DNA of 30,977 nucleotides, from the NCBI GenBank assembly GCA_025997455.1, contig BNUP01000014.1, positions 1-30,977 of the forward strand. The letters run 5' to 3'. This document shows, in pieces, positions 15,936 through 23,777 of this stretch. Positions within the stretch are counted from its first letter, which is position 1. The number at the start of each line of letters is the position of its first letter. This DNA is from Fibrobacterales bacterium. Lineage in GTDB: Bacteria; Fibrobacterota; Fibrobacteria; Fibrobacterales; Fibrobacteraceae. A program made the position numbers and the translations under genes. A model generated the notes under the pieces. The model was not told the DNA's origin. It did not search any database and saw nothing but the letters and a program-made list of their open reading frames with translations.

Positions 15936-16268
15936 CTACCCTCTCATACGCATCAATTCGTTGTAGGCATCCATCGTTTTATTGCGGATTTCGAGCATAA
16001 GGTTAAATGCGACTTTCGCCTCGCCAACGGCAAGCATAACCTGATGAACATCTTTCACCTCGCCCGCAACCATCTTTTGAATAGACTCATCGGCGTAATT
16101 TTGCATGTGGTTAACATCTTTTAAGAAACCGTTGAGCATCTCATCAAATTTAGGGGCATCCGCTTTTTGCGGACCCATACGGGTTTTATCAACACCCGGA
16201 CTCAGCGGCTGAACGGTGTTGCCCAGCGGCTTTGAATCGGAAGTTGGTGTTCTAATATCACTATACAT
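15936..16268 (-). CDS. fliE: Flagellar hook-basal body protein FliE
   Basis: A 110-aa protein with the FliE C-terminal half: F-x-x-MLNGFLKDVN, A-D-E-x-I-Q-K, GEVKDVHQVMLAVGEAKVAFNLMLEIRNK and Y-N-E-LMRM at the end. FliE joins the MS ring to the rod. The N-terminal 40 residues are low-complexity. GAGGAA precedes the ATG by about 8 nt. It is the last of four minus-strand flagellar genes; the usual next gene, fliF, is absent, and repeats follow instead. Confidence 0.9.
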   Translation of the reverse strand: MYSDIRTPTSDSKPLGNTVQPLSPGVDKTRMGPQKADAPKFDEMLNGFLKDVNHMQNYADESIQKMVAGEVKDVHQVMLAVGEAKVAFNLMLEIRNKTMDAYNELMRMRG

Positions 16269-16361
16269 AATGGCTGTTCCTCAAATATAAAAAACTAAAA
16301 TTAACTCTTACCTTCTAACAAACTTTGATATTGGAAACCTCTAAAAAATTAGTAGCAAAAA

Positions 16362-16640
16362 CTATGCCCGCACATCTATAAAATTTCCAAGTTCGCGAAC
16401 AGGCAAACCCTCTGCGCTCCTTTCTCGCAAAGAGTTCACCTGTTCATCTATACTTCCTGCAAAATCCGCCGCAGTTGCCCGTGCAGGTTTAGCCGCGTTA
16501 GACACCGCTGTAGAATTAGCCTTTGCCGCCGAATTTTCCGCCGATTTCGATTTAGAAGAGGTTGTTTGGCTAAGCCCAAACTCCTTCCTCTTGCTCTCCA
16601 TAAGAGCACGCCAATCCTTTGTTTGCAGTTCTACATTCAT
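16362..16640 (-). CDS. Unknown small protein in the flagellar rod cluster
   Basis: A 92-aa protein not recognised. It has a charged start (TKDWRALMESKRKEFGLSQ), an alanine/serine/lysine-rich disordered middle (about 27-58) and a conserved-looking end (LPVRELGNFIDVRA). No signal peptide or membrane segment. AAGGGA precedes the ATG by 8 nt, which supports translation. It sits between flgC and fliE in the same orientation, so a role in rod or hook-base assembly is possible but only from position. Confidence 0.65.
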   Translation of the reverse strand: MNVELQTKDWRALMESKRKEFGLSQTTSSKSKSAENSAAKANSTAVSNAAKPARATAADFAGSIDEQVNSLRERSAEGLPVRELGNFIDVRA

Positions 16641-16683
16641 ATAAATTCCCTTGCGTTTTTGTGCACCGCTAATTGTTTATTTG

Positions 16684-17196
16684 CTAACTCGCCAATTCCA
16701 ACGCTTTCAATAACATAGATTTTGTGCTGTTAAACGCGGTTGTATTAGCCTCATAAGCACGAGTTGCCGTTATCATATCTACCATTTCTTCAACAACATT
16801 CATATTGGGCAAATGCAAATACCCTTCGGAATCCGCATCCGGATGGTCGGGGCTATACACCAATCTGTCGGGACCAGTATCTTGTGCAATTTCCTGCACC
16901 TTAACACCGCTGCCGATATGCTCGCGCGAAAGCGGAAAATTCGGTTGCGGAATGTTGATATGTCCGTCTTGAGTTTTACTTCCGCGAATTTTTGACTCTT
17001 CTTTTATGAGAAACTGGTCAAATTCCAAAGGGTCTGCCTCCAGAATCACATGCTGCCTTTTGTAAGGTCCGCCATTCGGAGTTCTTGTGGTCTCGGCATT
17101 TGCAATGTTTGACGAGATGACATTCTGGCGAACGCGTTGCGCCCGCATACCAGTTGCACTTATATTAAGTCCCGAAAAAAGTCCTACCATAGCCAT
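16684..17196 (-). CDS. flgC: Flagellar basal-body rod protein FlgC
   Basis: A 170-aa proximal-rod protein. The N-terminal rod signature is LFSGLNISATGMRAQR-x-x-x-N-V-ISSNIANAETTRT. The C-terminal signature is GYLHLPNMNVVEEMVDMI-x-ATRAYEAN-x-x-AF. The start at 17196 (MAMVGLFSG) is chosen because AGGGAG lies 7 nt upstream; the upstream in-frame ATG at 17238 falls inside flgB. The gene begins 5 nt after the flgB stop. Confidence 0.94.
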   Translation of the reverse strand: MAMVGLFSGLNISATGMRAQRVRQNVISSNIANAETTRTPNGGPYKRQHVILEADPLEFDQFLIKEESKIRGSKTQDGHINIPQPNFPLSREHIGSGVKVQEIAQDTGPDRLVYSPDHPDADSEGYLHLPNMNVVEEMVDMITATRAYEANTTAFNSTKSMLLKALELAS

Positions 17197-17200
17197 TATA

Positions 17201-17626
17201 TTACTCCCTGCTGCCTTTGATAGCCTCGCCAATTGCACCTTCTCTATCCTTTATAAATGCAGTTGCAAAATTAAATGCAATTTCATTTTCGGCAAGTTTT
17301 GCCATTTCTATATCTATGTCCACATTATTCAATTCGCCGGGGTTTGTCGGGTCATTACTGCGATACCCTTCACTCTTTACATGCTCCAATTCGGGTCGCC
17401 CCAAAAATAAATGATTTCCGTTTGTCCTTGTACCGGAAAGGTTGAGTTCCTTATCAAGTGCCTGCTTTAACTGATCCTCAAACGACACCTCAATTCTGCG
17501 ATAGCCCGGAGTGCTGACATTCGCAATATTATTCGCAATCGCTCTACCCCTGTGCGTATAGGCATCCAAACCTTTTGCCGCCACCGGGACACTCGTTCTG
17601 TCTAAAATTGCAAGTTTTGTGAGCAT
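17201..17626 (-). CDS. flgB: Flagellar basal-body rod protein FlgB
   Basis: A 141-aa proximal-rod protein. The rod signature is RGRAIANNIANVSTPGYRR near residues 26-44 and V-DIDIEMAKLAENEIAFN near the C-terminus. GAGG lies 5 nt before the ATG. It is the first gene of flgB-flgC-unknown-fliE. Upstream only mosaic repeats and no clear promoter are visible. Confidence 0.94.
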   Translation of the reverse strand: MLTKLAILDRTSVPVAAKGLDAYTHRGRAIANNIANVSTPGYRRIEVSFEDQLKQALDKELNLSGTRTNGNHLFLGRPELEHVKSEGYRSNDPTNPGELNNVDIDIEMAKLAENEIAFNFATAFIKDREGAIGEAIKGSRE

Positions 17627-17671
17627 AGAAACCTCAACTAAATGAATTGCAAAAACTGTGCCATTTTTTTA

Positions 17672-17854
17672 GATACGCTCGGTGCACACCGCGTTCACAA
17701 TTTTTACTCTGCGATGCAGGGTGGGGTATAGGGTGTGGCGTGTAGGGTGTGGACAACTTTACGGCGCAGGCGGAAGAGGGGAGTGTAAAGTTGAAAGTTG
17801 AAAGTGTAAAGTTATTATTCTCTACTCTCTACTCTCTACCCTTTACACTCTACT
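17672..17854. repeat. Mosaic repeats between flgB and ribBA
   Basis: No gene. CTCGGTGCACACCGCGTTC resembles the inverse of GAACGCGGTGTG...CCGAG near 11822. It is followed by GCAGGGTGGGGTATAGGGTG and GTGTAGGGTGTGG, ACTTTACGGCGCAGGCGG, then GTAAAGTTGAAAGTTG and CTCTACTCTCTACCCTTTAC. No riboflavin (FMN) riboswitch is visible ahead of ribBA. Confidence 0.75.
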
Positions 17855-17864
17855 TTTCTATCTT
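17855..17864 (+). promoter_or_regulatory. TTTCTATCTT motif 10 nt before ribBA
   Basis: TTTCTATCTT then CCAAACTCTT and the ATG at 17875. This is the loosest member of the motif set in sequence and spacing. No Shine-Dalgarno. Confidence 0.4.
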
Positions 17865-17874
17865 CCAAACTCTT

Positions 17875-19083
17875 ATGCCACAAAAAAGCAATTTGCAAAA
17901 GGCACTCGCCGACTTTAAGGCGGGGAAAATTATAATTGTAGCAGATGATGAAAACCGCGAGAGCGAGGGCGATTTTGTGTGTGCCGCATCAACTTGCACC
18001 GATAAGCATATAAATTTTTTGGTAACGCACGGCAGAGGGCTTGTGTGTGCGCCGATAAGCGAAAAAAGAGTTGAGCAGTTGGGATTACCGATGATGGCGG
18101 CACGCAATACAAGCCGATACGAAACCCCTTTTACGGTTTCGGTTGAGGCACGCGAGGGAACAACAACGGGAATTTCCGCCGCCGAGCGTGCCATTACCTG
18201 CCGTGCCCTTTCGGACTTTTCAAAAAATGCAGGCGACTTCGTTGTGCCGGGGCACATTTTTCCGTTAAGGGCAAAAAACGGCGGAGTTTTGGAACGGGAC
18301 GGGCACACGGAGGCTACAATTGAACTTTGCAAAATGGCAAAATTGCCGCAAGCAGGAGTTCTCTGTGAAATTCTAAACGACAACGGCACAATGGCACGAA
18401 TGCCTCAACTTAAAAAACTCGCAAAAAAACATAACCTTGCCTTGCTGACCGTTCAGGAAATTATAGATTACCGTCTTTCAAATGAAATTTTGGTCGAAAA
18501 AATAGCCGAGCCTCAACTGCCAACTCGCTACGGAAAATTCAAGGCAACAGCATACAGAAATAAAATCAACGGGGAAGAATACATTGCACTTTCTTCACTT
18601 CCGCTACGCTTACCGAAAAACTCCACACCCGTAAATGTCCGCATTCACAGCGAATGTTTAACCGGAGATGTCTTCTCATCTAAAAAATGCGATTGCGGAG
18701 AACAACTAGAAATTTCATTAAAATACATTGCCGAAAACGGCGGACTGCTAATATATATGCGAGGGCACGAGGGCAGAGGAATTGGACTTGCAAATAAACT
18801 GCGTGCTTACGAGTTGCAGGAAAAGGGATTTGACACGGTTGAGGCGAACTTAAAACTCGGCTTTCCCGCAGATAGCCGAACTTACGCCTTTGCCGCACAA
18901 ATTCTAAAAGAACAAGGTATAAAAACCATAAATCTTTTAACAAATAATCCGCAAAAAATTTCCGATTTACAGAAATTCGGCATAAAAGTAGTTAAGCGGA
19001 TTCCCGTTGAAGTTAAAGCCAACCCAAATAACGCCGCATATTTGCAAACCAAGAAAAAACGAATGGGTCATTTTTTGGAATGA
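17875..19083 (+). CDS. ribBA: Bifunctional DHBP synthase / GTP cyclohydrolase II
   Basis: A 402-aa riboflavin-synthesis enzyme. The N-terminal RibB domain (DHBP from ribulose 5-phosphate) has DDENRESEGDFV, TGISAAERA and DGHTEAT. The C-terminal RibA domain (first step from GTP) has HSECLTGDVFSSKKCDCGEQ with the zinc cysteines, RGHEGRGIGL, and LLTNNPQKI. Both halves look complete. The ATG at 17875 (M-P-Q-K-S) is chosen; an upstream in-frame ATG at 17749 lies in repeat DNA and would add 42 repeat-encoded residues. Confidence 0.95.
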   Translation: MPQKSNLQKALADFKAGKIIIVADDENRESEGDFVCAASTCTDKHINFLVTHGRGLVCAPISEKRVEQLGLPMMAARNTSRYETPFTVSVEAREGTTTGISAAERAITCRALSDFSKNAGDFVVPGHIFPLRAKNGGVLERDGHTEATIELCKMAKLPQAGVLCEILNDNGTMARMPQLKKLAKKHNLALLTVQEIIDYRLSNEILVEKIAEPQLPTRYGKFKATAYRNKINGEEYIALSSLPLRLPKNSTPVNVRIHSECLTGDVFSSKKCDCGEQLEISLKYIAENGGLLIYMRGHEGRGIGLANKLRAYELQEKGFDTVEANLKLGFPADSRTYAFAAQILKEQGIKTINLLTNNPQKISDLQKFGIKVVKRIPVEVKANPNNAAYLQTKKKRMGHFLE

Positions 19084-19179
19084 CTAAAAACTCAAATCTG
19101 TGGAATTGTGTTACAAAGGGAGTTTTTAGAAGTTTCCTTGTATGATAAATCTCTCGCTAATTTAACCCGCTCTAAAGAG

Positions 19180-19327
19180 TAAAGAGTAATAATTTTACAC
19201 TTTTAACTCCTGCACCGCCGAGTTTTCCTTCTCCCTTCTCCCCACTTTCAACTTTCAACTTTACACTTTTAACTCCTGCACTGCCAAGTTTCTCCACACC
19301 CCACACCCCACACCCTATACCCCAATT
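19180..19327. repeat. Mosaic repeats before nuoE
   Basis: No gene. AAAGAGTAAAGAGTAATAAT, then TTTTAACTCCTGCACCGCCGAG, CTTCTCCCCACTTTCAACTT, TTTACACTTTTAACTCCTGC, ACTGCCAAGTTTCTCCACAC and CCCACACCCTATACCCC. This is the most complete instance of the module order (CAACTTTACAC / CCTGCACYGCC / CACACCC) ending at a start motif. Just after ribBA, CTAAAAACTC (19084-19093) and GAGTTTTTAG (19120-19129) form a loose inverted repeat. Confidence 0.75.
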
Positions 19328-19337
19328 TTTCTACCTT
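19328..19337 (+). promoter_or_regulatory. TTTCTACCTT motif 6 nt before nuoE
   Basis: TTTCTACCTT then CCCGCT and the ATG at 19344. No Shine-Dalgarno. Confidence 0.45.
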
Positions 19338-19343
19338 CCCGCT

Positions 19344-20342
19344 ATGATAGAATTCATTTCCAACACGAATTTTGCTCCGTCAAATCCGAAGGCGGAAAGC
19401 ACGGGAACTCCGCCGCATTTGCAAGTTCCTTCGTCTTTGAATTTAGGACACAAAAAAGAAATAAATCAACCCGCTTGGGCAGACATTTCGGCAAAGTTGG
19501 AAAGTGCGGAAATAAAGGTGCGAATTGAAGCGTTGTTAAAACAGTATCCCGTTGCACAGGGTGCATTGCTCGAAGTCTTGTGGATTGCACAGAATGAACT
19601 CGGTTGGGTGCCAAATGCGGCGGTAAAATGGGCTGCACAAGTTTGCGGTTGCTCACCTGCTCACGCTTGGGGAGTGGCGACTTTTTACACGATGTATAAA
19701 CACGCGCCGACAGGTCGCTTTTTGTTGCAATTTTGTCAAAATATTTGTTGCCATATCGCAGGTGCGGAAAATATTATTTCCCTTGCAGAAAAAAAATTAG
19801 GGATAAAAGTGGGAGAAACAACTCCTGACGGTTTATTCACAATTGTTCGCGTGGAATGTTTGGGGGCTTGCGGTAACGGACCGGTAATGTTGGTAAATGA
19901 CGATTTTGCAAGCGATGTTATAGACGGTAATTTGGTGACACCCGCAAATGTGGGCTTAAACGAGGAACGCTTAGATAAAATTATCGCATATTGCAAAGAA
20001 CAGACGAACAAACCTGCAAAAAAAAGAGACCCGCTCGGCGGAACAACCGGTGCAGTTCACGGAGACCCGCAAGTAGCGGATTTTGCTCCCGCACCTCCGG
20101 CTTTGGCTGTAAAAGCGGCAGTAGGCGAAAACGGAGTTGTGATAACTTGGAAAATCGCCCCCGAAGTATCGGCGTTATCGGTTGAAAAGAAAAACGGAAA
20201 AAAGTGGGAAGTTGTTGGGAATCCTTCACCAAAAGACAAAGAATTTGCAGATGCAGGCGGTGTTGCGGGTGTGCAATATCGAATAATCGCCACAAGCGGT
20301 GCAAGGGTCGCAAAACCGAGCGCAATTGTCGCGGCAAAATAA
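19344..20342 (+). CDS. nuoE: NuoE-like 2Fe-2S protein with C-terminal FN3-like extension
   Basis: A 332-aa protein, about twice the usual 160-180 aa of NuoE. Residues about 55-220 are a thioredoxin-like [2Fe-2S] domain of the complex I 24-kDa type: LLKQYPVAQGALLEVLW, the HAWGVATFYTMY motif, and cluster ligands Cys131/Cys136 (FCQNICCHIAGA) and Cys172/Cys176 (ECLGACGNGP). The first 45 residues are an unusual polar lead. After a Lys/Pro linker, residues about 250-332 look like a fibronectin-III-type beta domain (V-V-ITWK, WEVVG, G-V-QYRIIATSG). nuoF does not follow; galE does. It could equally serve an NADH-dependent hydrogenase or formate dehydrogenase. Confidence 0.78.
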   Translation: MIEFISNTNFAPSNPKAESTGTPPHLQVPSSLNLGHKKEINQPAWADISAKLESAEIKVRIEALLKQYPVAQGALLEVLWIAQNELGWVPNAAVKWAAQVCGCSPAHAWGVATFYTMYKHAPTGRFLLQFCQNICCHIAGAENIISLAEKKLGIKVGETTPDGLFTIVRVECLGACGNGPVMLVNDDFASDVIDGNLVTPANVGLNEERLDKIIAYCKEQTNKPAKKRDPLGGTTGAVHGDPQVADFAPAPPALAVKAAVGENGVVITWKIAPEVSALSVEKKNGKKWEVVGNPSPKDKEFADAGGVAGVQYRIIATSGARVAKPSAIVAAK

Positions 20343-20353
20343 AAGGAAATTTT

Positions 20354-21325
20354 ATGAAAATCGCAGTTATAGGCGGAGCGGGCTACATCGGCTCACACAC
20401 CGCAAGGGAACTTTTAGACTTTGGGCATCAGGTTTTTGTTTATGATAATCTCAGTAGCGGATTGCGGCAAAACCTCTTCAAAGAGGCATCTTTTTTTTAC
20501 GGCGATATTTTAGACATACCGCGGTTGAATGATTTTTTTGAAACGGTTCAACCCGAAGGCATTGTGCATTTGGCGGCTCTCAAAGCGGCAGGCGAGTCTA
20601 TGGAAAAGCCCGAAAAATACAGCGTTAGCAACATTAGCGGCTCACTCAACATATTAAACGCGGCGGTAAAATTCGGCACAAAATACATAGTTTTTTCAAG
20701 TTCAGCCGCAGTTTATGGCAGCCCGAAATACCTTCCAATGGACGAAAAACACCCGACCGAACCCGAAAACTACTACGGCTACACCAAACTCGCAATTGAA
20801 CAATATTTGGAATGGTATCGCAAATTAAAAGGCATAAAATACGCAGTCTTGCGCTATTTTAACGCCGCGGGATACGATGTTAAAGGGCGCATAAACGGTT
20901 TGGAACAAAACCCCGCAAACCTGATTCCCATTGTAATGGAAGCCGCAGTAGGAAAACGGGAATTTGTTAGCGTTTTTGGCGATGACTACGACACTCCCGA
21001 CGGCACGGGAGTTCGCGACTATATTCACACAAATGACCTTGCACACGCACACAGAATTGCATTTGAAAAATTGCAAAACGGCGATAGTTTTGTGGTAAAT
21101 CTGGGGGTGAATCGCGGAAGCAGCGTTCTTGAAGTGATAAAAAAAACCGAAGAGATAAGCGGTTGCAAAATCAACTATAAAATTGTCGGTCGCCGTGCAG
21201 GAGACCCCGCTATTGTTTTGGCAAACCCCGCCTACGCAAAGGAATTATTAAATTGGCAAGCCGAGCACTCCGACTTAGAATCGTTGTTAAAAACCACTTT
21301 CGCGGCTTACAATAGTTCTCTCTGA
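20354..21325 (+). CDS. galE: UDP-glucose 4-epimerase
   Basis: A 323-aa extended short-chain dehydrogenase interconverting UDP-glucose and UDP-galactose. NAD-binding GGAGYIGSHT at 7-16, VYDNLSSG, HLAALKAAGESM, FSSSAAVYG and the catalytic Y-x-x-x-K in YYGYTKLA. Then RYFNAAGYD, GTGVRDYIHTNDLAHAH and NLGVNRGSSVLEV, all family-typical. AAAAGGAAAT gives a good ribosome-binding site at 20354. It begins 11 nt after the nuoE-like stop, so the two are probably co-transcribed. Confidence 0.93.
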   Translation: MKIAVIGGAGYIGSHTARELLDFGHQVFVYDNLSSGLRQNLFKEASFFYGDILDIPRLNDFFETVQPEGIVHLAALKAAGESMEKPEKYSVSNISGSLNILNAAVKFGTKYIVFSSSAAVYGSPKYLPMDEKHPTEPENYYGYTKLAIEQYLEWYRKLKGIKYAVLRYFNAAGYDVKGRINGLEQNPANLIPIVMEAAVGKREFVSVFGDDYDTPDGTGVRDYIHTNDLAHAHRIAFEKLQNGDSFVVNLGVNRGSSVLEVIKKTEEISGCKINYKIVGRRAGDPAIVLANPAYAKELLNWQAEHSDLESLLKTTFAAYNSSL

Positions 21326-21410
21326 GGTAGCGAAATTTTTATAGTGCAATGCACTTGGAAAATATCAGGCAAATTTCGGTAATGTCATAAATTAGTTAAA
21401 TTATTATTTC

Positions 21411-21416
21411 TATATT
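21411..21416 (+). promoter_or_regulatory. Possible -10 before the IS1 remnant
   Basis: TTTCTATATT ends 26 nt before the ATG of the small zinc-finger frame. No good -35 is visible (TAAATT at 17-bp spacing). Confidence 0.35.
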
Positions 21417-21442
21417 GGTATAAATCAAAATAGAGGTGATAT

Positions 21443-21592
21443 ATGGTTTATGTTAAGGTTTTATGTCCGTATTGCGAAAGTGCCGATGTTGCTTTATACG
21501 GAAAAAACTCAACCGGGAAACGCAATTTACACACCTCCGATAGGCACAAAAACTTGGGAGGAATTGCTTGTTATTTTATATGCAAGTCCTAA
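21443..21592 (+). pseudogene. IS1-family InsA-like zinc-finger remnant
   Basis: A 49-codon frame with a good ribosome-binding site (AGAGGTGAT). Its first 26 residues, V-K-V-LCPYCESADVALYGKNSTGK, match the InsA N-terminus of IS1 transposases (CP-x-C-x-S-x-D-V-x-x-x-GK-x-x-x-G-x-QRY). The expected second cysteine pair and HTH are missing and the frame drifts to a TAA at 21590. It is probably the left stub of an IS1 copy. An independent small zinc-ribbon gene is a less likely alternative. Confidence 0.5.
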
Positions 21593-21622
21593 GGTAGAGT
21601 GAAGTTATTTTGGGAAAGCCTA

Positions 21623-22573
21623 TCAAATCCATTTCACAATAATCCTTTCGCTCACCACTTCCTTTCCCGATAAAATATTCGGCAGGGTGAGGTATTTTGT
21701 TTTCAAAAATAATTTTCCCATTATATAAGTTAAAGGGTCAATCACGGCAACTGCCTCTGTGGGAACGCCTGCTATATACGCTTCAAAAATTGCAGTTCCC
21801 GGTGTGGCAACCACAGATTTTGCACCCTTAAAAGATGCAATTGCGGGCTTTACAATAACGGGAAATTTATTTTTTAACTTTTTAATTAAAAATTCTGCAA
21901 GCACGGGGCGAGAGGCTACAAAAAGCGGAGTTTCTCCTTTGCTTTGAGCAACAAGAGCCATTTTAATATATGTATTTATATTTCGTTTCACCTGCCCCAA
22001 ACGACTGCCCGTTAAAAATAGAGTTTTATTTTGGAACTCAAAAGTCGGTTTTGCATTTTTAATATTTGAGAGTGCAGGATGTTCCAATTTAACAACACTC
22101 GCCCCAAATTCCTTGTAAATTTCTTCCTCAAAAGGAAAAAATACACCAACCGACACGCCCTTAAAAAAACGCCCTCGCGATTTTTTCCAAGCCCAAATTT
22201 GAGGAGGTGCAATATAAAAAACAGGTTTTCCTATTTTTTTTGCAATTTTCAAAAGCCGCAAATTCATACCCGCGTAATCGATGCAAACTAATTTTACGCA
22301 TTCTTTTTTCTTTAATTCCGTGATGATTTTTCGCATTACCCACAATAATTTAGGCAATTTTTTTAGAACATCCAAAAAGCCGTTAACCGCTAAATCTTCA
22401 AAATTTGCGAGCGGAATCAAACCCGCCTTTTGCATTTTTTTCCCGCCCGTGCCAAACACCGAAAAACCGTCCCGCACCGCAGAGCGAACTGCATTTTCCC
22501 CGATTATATCGCCCGAATCTTCCCCCGCAACGATTAAAATAAAATCATTTTGTAGCGGATTTTGCCCATTCAT
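21623..22573 (-). CDS. lpxB: Lipid-A-disaccharide synthase, C-terminally short
   Basis: Predicted GT19 glycosyltransferase joining UDP-diacylglucosamine and lipid X. Family motifs: AGEDSGD at residues 16-22, FGTGGKKM, VNGFLDVL-x-KLPKL, CIDYAGMNLRL, YIAPPQIWAWK-x-x-R, L-TGSR, SVVATPGTAIFEAYIAGVP and YLTLPNILSGKEVV-x-E. At 316 aa it is 50-70 residues shorter than the usual 370-390 and stops right after the position of the family's VPE-LLQ. The 30 bases beyond its stop separate it from an IS1-like remnant, so 3' truncation by insertion is likely. The usual GHP loop is EHPAL. The start overlaps the PBP gene by 29 bases. Confidence 0.85.
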   Translation of the reverse strand: MNGQNPLQNDFILIVAGEDSGDIIGENAVRSAVRDGFSVFGTGGKKMQKAGLIPLANFEDLAVNGFLDVLKKLPKLLWVMRKIITELKKKECVKLVCIDYAGMNLRLLKIAKKIGKPVFYIAPPQIWAWKKSRGRFFKGVSVGVFFPFEEEIYKEFGASVVKLEHPALSNIKNAKPTFEFQNKTLFLTGSRLGQVKRNINTYIKMALVAQSKGETPLFVASRPVLAEFLIKKLKNKFPVIVKPAIASFKGAKSVVATPGTAIFEAYIAGVPTEAVAVIDPLTYIMGKLFLKTKYLTLPNILSGKEVVSERIIVKWI

Positions 22574-23591
22574 TTATCAGCATCCCTGCGATAGTGCTAG
22601 ATTTTTGATTGCGAAATTTGCCATGCACCTGCATAACCACAATAATCAGCGATTTTTTTTGGTCGGTTTTTGATTGTGCAAAACCTGCGAACCAGTCGTA
22701 TCGACCCATTGGGAATTCGCCGTCCAAAGAGCCGGTTTTTCCGCCTATGTCGTAAGCGTTTCTGTTGTAACTATACACGCTTTTGCGAATTGCAGTTTTT
22801 GCTGTTCCATCGCTGACCGTTTTGAGAAATAATTGCCGCATTCCTTCGTTCGTTTGTTTTTTGAAATTGCCGCCTGCACCGCCGTTTTTTGTTTCACTCG
22901 AACCTGATAAAAATTTTCTCACCGCATTTGCCGCTTGCAAGGGCGAGAGTGTGTTTCGTTGCGTAAAACCGCACGCGCTTTCTGCGAGTGCAAAGCCCGA
23001 ATCGGGATAGTTGAAGTTTGTGAAGCCTAATTTTTCGGCGGCTTTTTGCAATTTTTCTTTTCCGAGTTTCATTCCAAAAATTCCCATTGCGGGGTTATTG
23101 CTTTTGGCAAATGCGTTTTCGAGCGTTATAAATTCGCCTTTGTGATTTTCGGGCGGGTTGATTTGCCGCTTGTAGAGTGTGGAATTTCTGCCGATTTTTG
23201 GGACTTCGGCGGTGGGAGTTTTGCCGCTTTCGAGTGCTGCTGCGGCAGTTGCAATTTTCGCTAAACTTGCGGCGGGAAAGGAGTCCCTTTTTAAGAATGT
23301 CGGTTCATCGGATGCTTGGTCGTTTTCGCGTTGCCCCCAAGATAAAATTTCACCGTTTGCGTCCATAAGCAAAATGAATGCATTGGGCGGGTGATAGCGA
23401 TTTAACAGCGTTTTTATCGCGGCGGCGAGTGTGGAGTCTTTTTGTTCCACTTGTTCGTAATCGGAAAAATTGGGTTCGTCAATTTCTAAAATCGCATTAC
23501 CGAAACCGCCTTTGCTCGGCAAAAAAAAAGACAAAAGAAACAGCAAAACCGCTATCCCCGAAATCGGCAATAAAATTTTTTGAAACTTCAT
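22545..23591 (-). CDS. Penicillin-binding protein, transpeptidase domain only
   Basis: A 348-aa membrane-anchored DD-transpeptidase-type protein. One N-terminal membrane helix (about 7-25), no dimerisation or glycosyltransferase domain, then a penicillin-binding fold with SLAK (Ser109-Lys112), SNN (164-166) and KTGS (285-288), the three active-site motifs in the right order. A short spacer domain carries L-L-MDANGEILSW, typical of class B/FtsI-like enzymes. The small size suggests a specialised cell-wall or spore-type homologue; the exact reaction is unknown. The ATG lies 8 nt after a TTTCTACCTT motif. lpxB overlaps its 3' end. Confidence 0.85.
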   Translation of the reverse strand: MKFQKILLPISGIAVLLFLLSFFLPSKGGFGNAILEIDEPNFSDYEQVEQKDSTLAAAIKTLLNRYHPPNAFILLMDANGEILSWGQRENDQASDEPTFLKRDSFPAASLAKIATAAAALESGKTPTAEVPKIGRNSTLYKRQINPPENHKGEFITLENAFAKSNNPAMGIFGMKLGKEKLQKAAEKLGFTNFNYPDSGFALAESACGFTQRNTLSPLQAANAVRKFLSGSSETKNGGAGGNFKKQTNEGMRQLFLKTVSDGTAKTAIRKSVYSYNRNAYDIGGKTGSLDGEFPMGRYDWFAGFAQSKTDQKKSLIIVVMQVHGKFRNQKSSTIAGMLINEWAKSATK

Positions 23592-23599
23592 TTTTTGAG

Positions 23600-23609
23600 A
23601 AGGTAGAAA
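23600..23609 (-). promoter_or_regulatory. TTTCTACCTT motif 8 nt before the PBP gene
   Basis: In minus orientation TTTCTACCTT is followed by CTCAAAAA and the ATG at 23591. Upstream reads CACTTTACGCTTTTC, a diverged module. No Shine-Dalgarno. Confidence 0.45.
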
Positions 23610-23652
23610 AAATTGAACGAGAAAAGCGTAAAGTGGGTGCTTGATGCATTTG

Positions 23653-23745
23653 TGTAGGGGCGGGTTTAAATAAGTATATCTGCCCTATTAAAAAGAAACC
23701 TGAGATATATATACAATGGCAGAAAACCCGCCCTTTTGTGAATTG
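23653..23745. repeat. REP-like inverted repeat with a long loop
   Basis: GGGCGGGTTT (23658-23667) and AAACCCGCCC (23724-23733) flank a 56-base A/T-rich loop that itself contains TCTGCC...GGCAGA. Outer flanks TTGTGTAG and TTTTGTGAATTG match the flanks of the palindromes near 10490 and 11960. It looks like the same element with sequence inserted in its centre. Confidence 0.75.
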
Positions 23746-23777
23746 TAAGGCGGTTGGAGCGAGGGGGAGGCTTACCC

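Noticed and set aside
17749..17874. Upstream in-frame start for ribBA
   Set aside because: The extra 42 codons translate the mosaic repeat modules; homologues begin near M-P-Q-K.
17627..17874. FMN riboswitch before ribBA
   Set aside because: None of the conserved FMN-aptamer segments is visible; the spacer is repeat modules.
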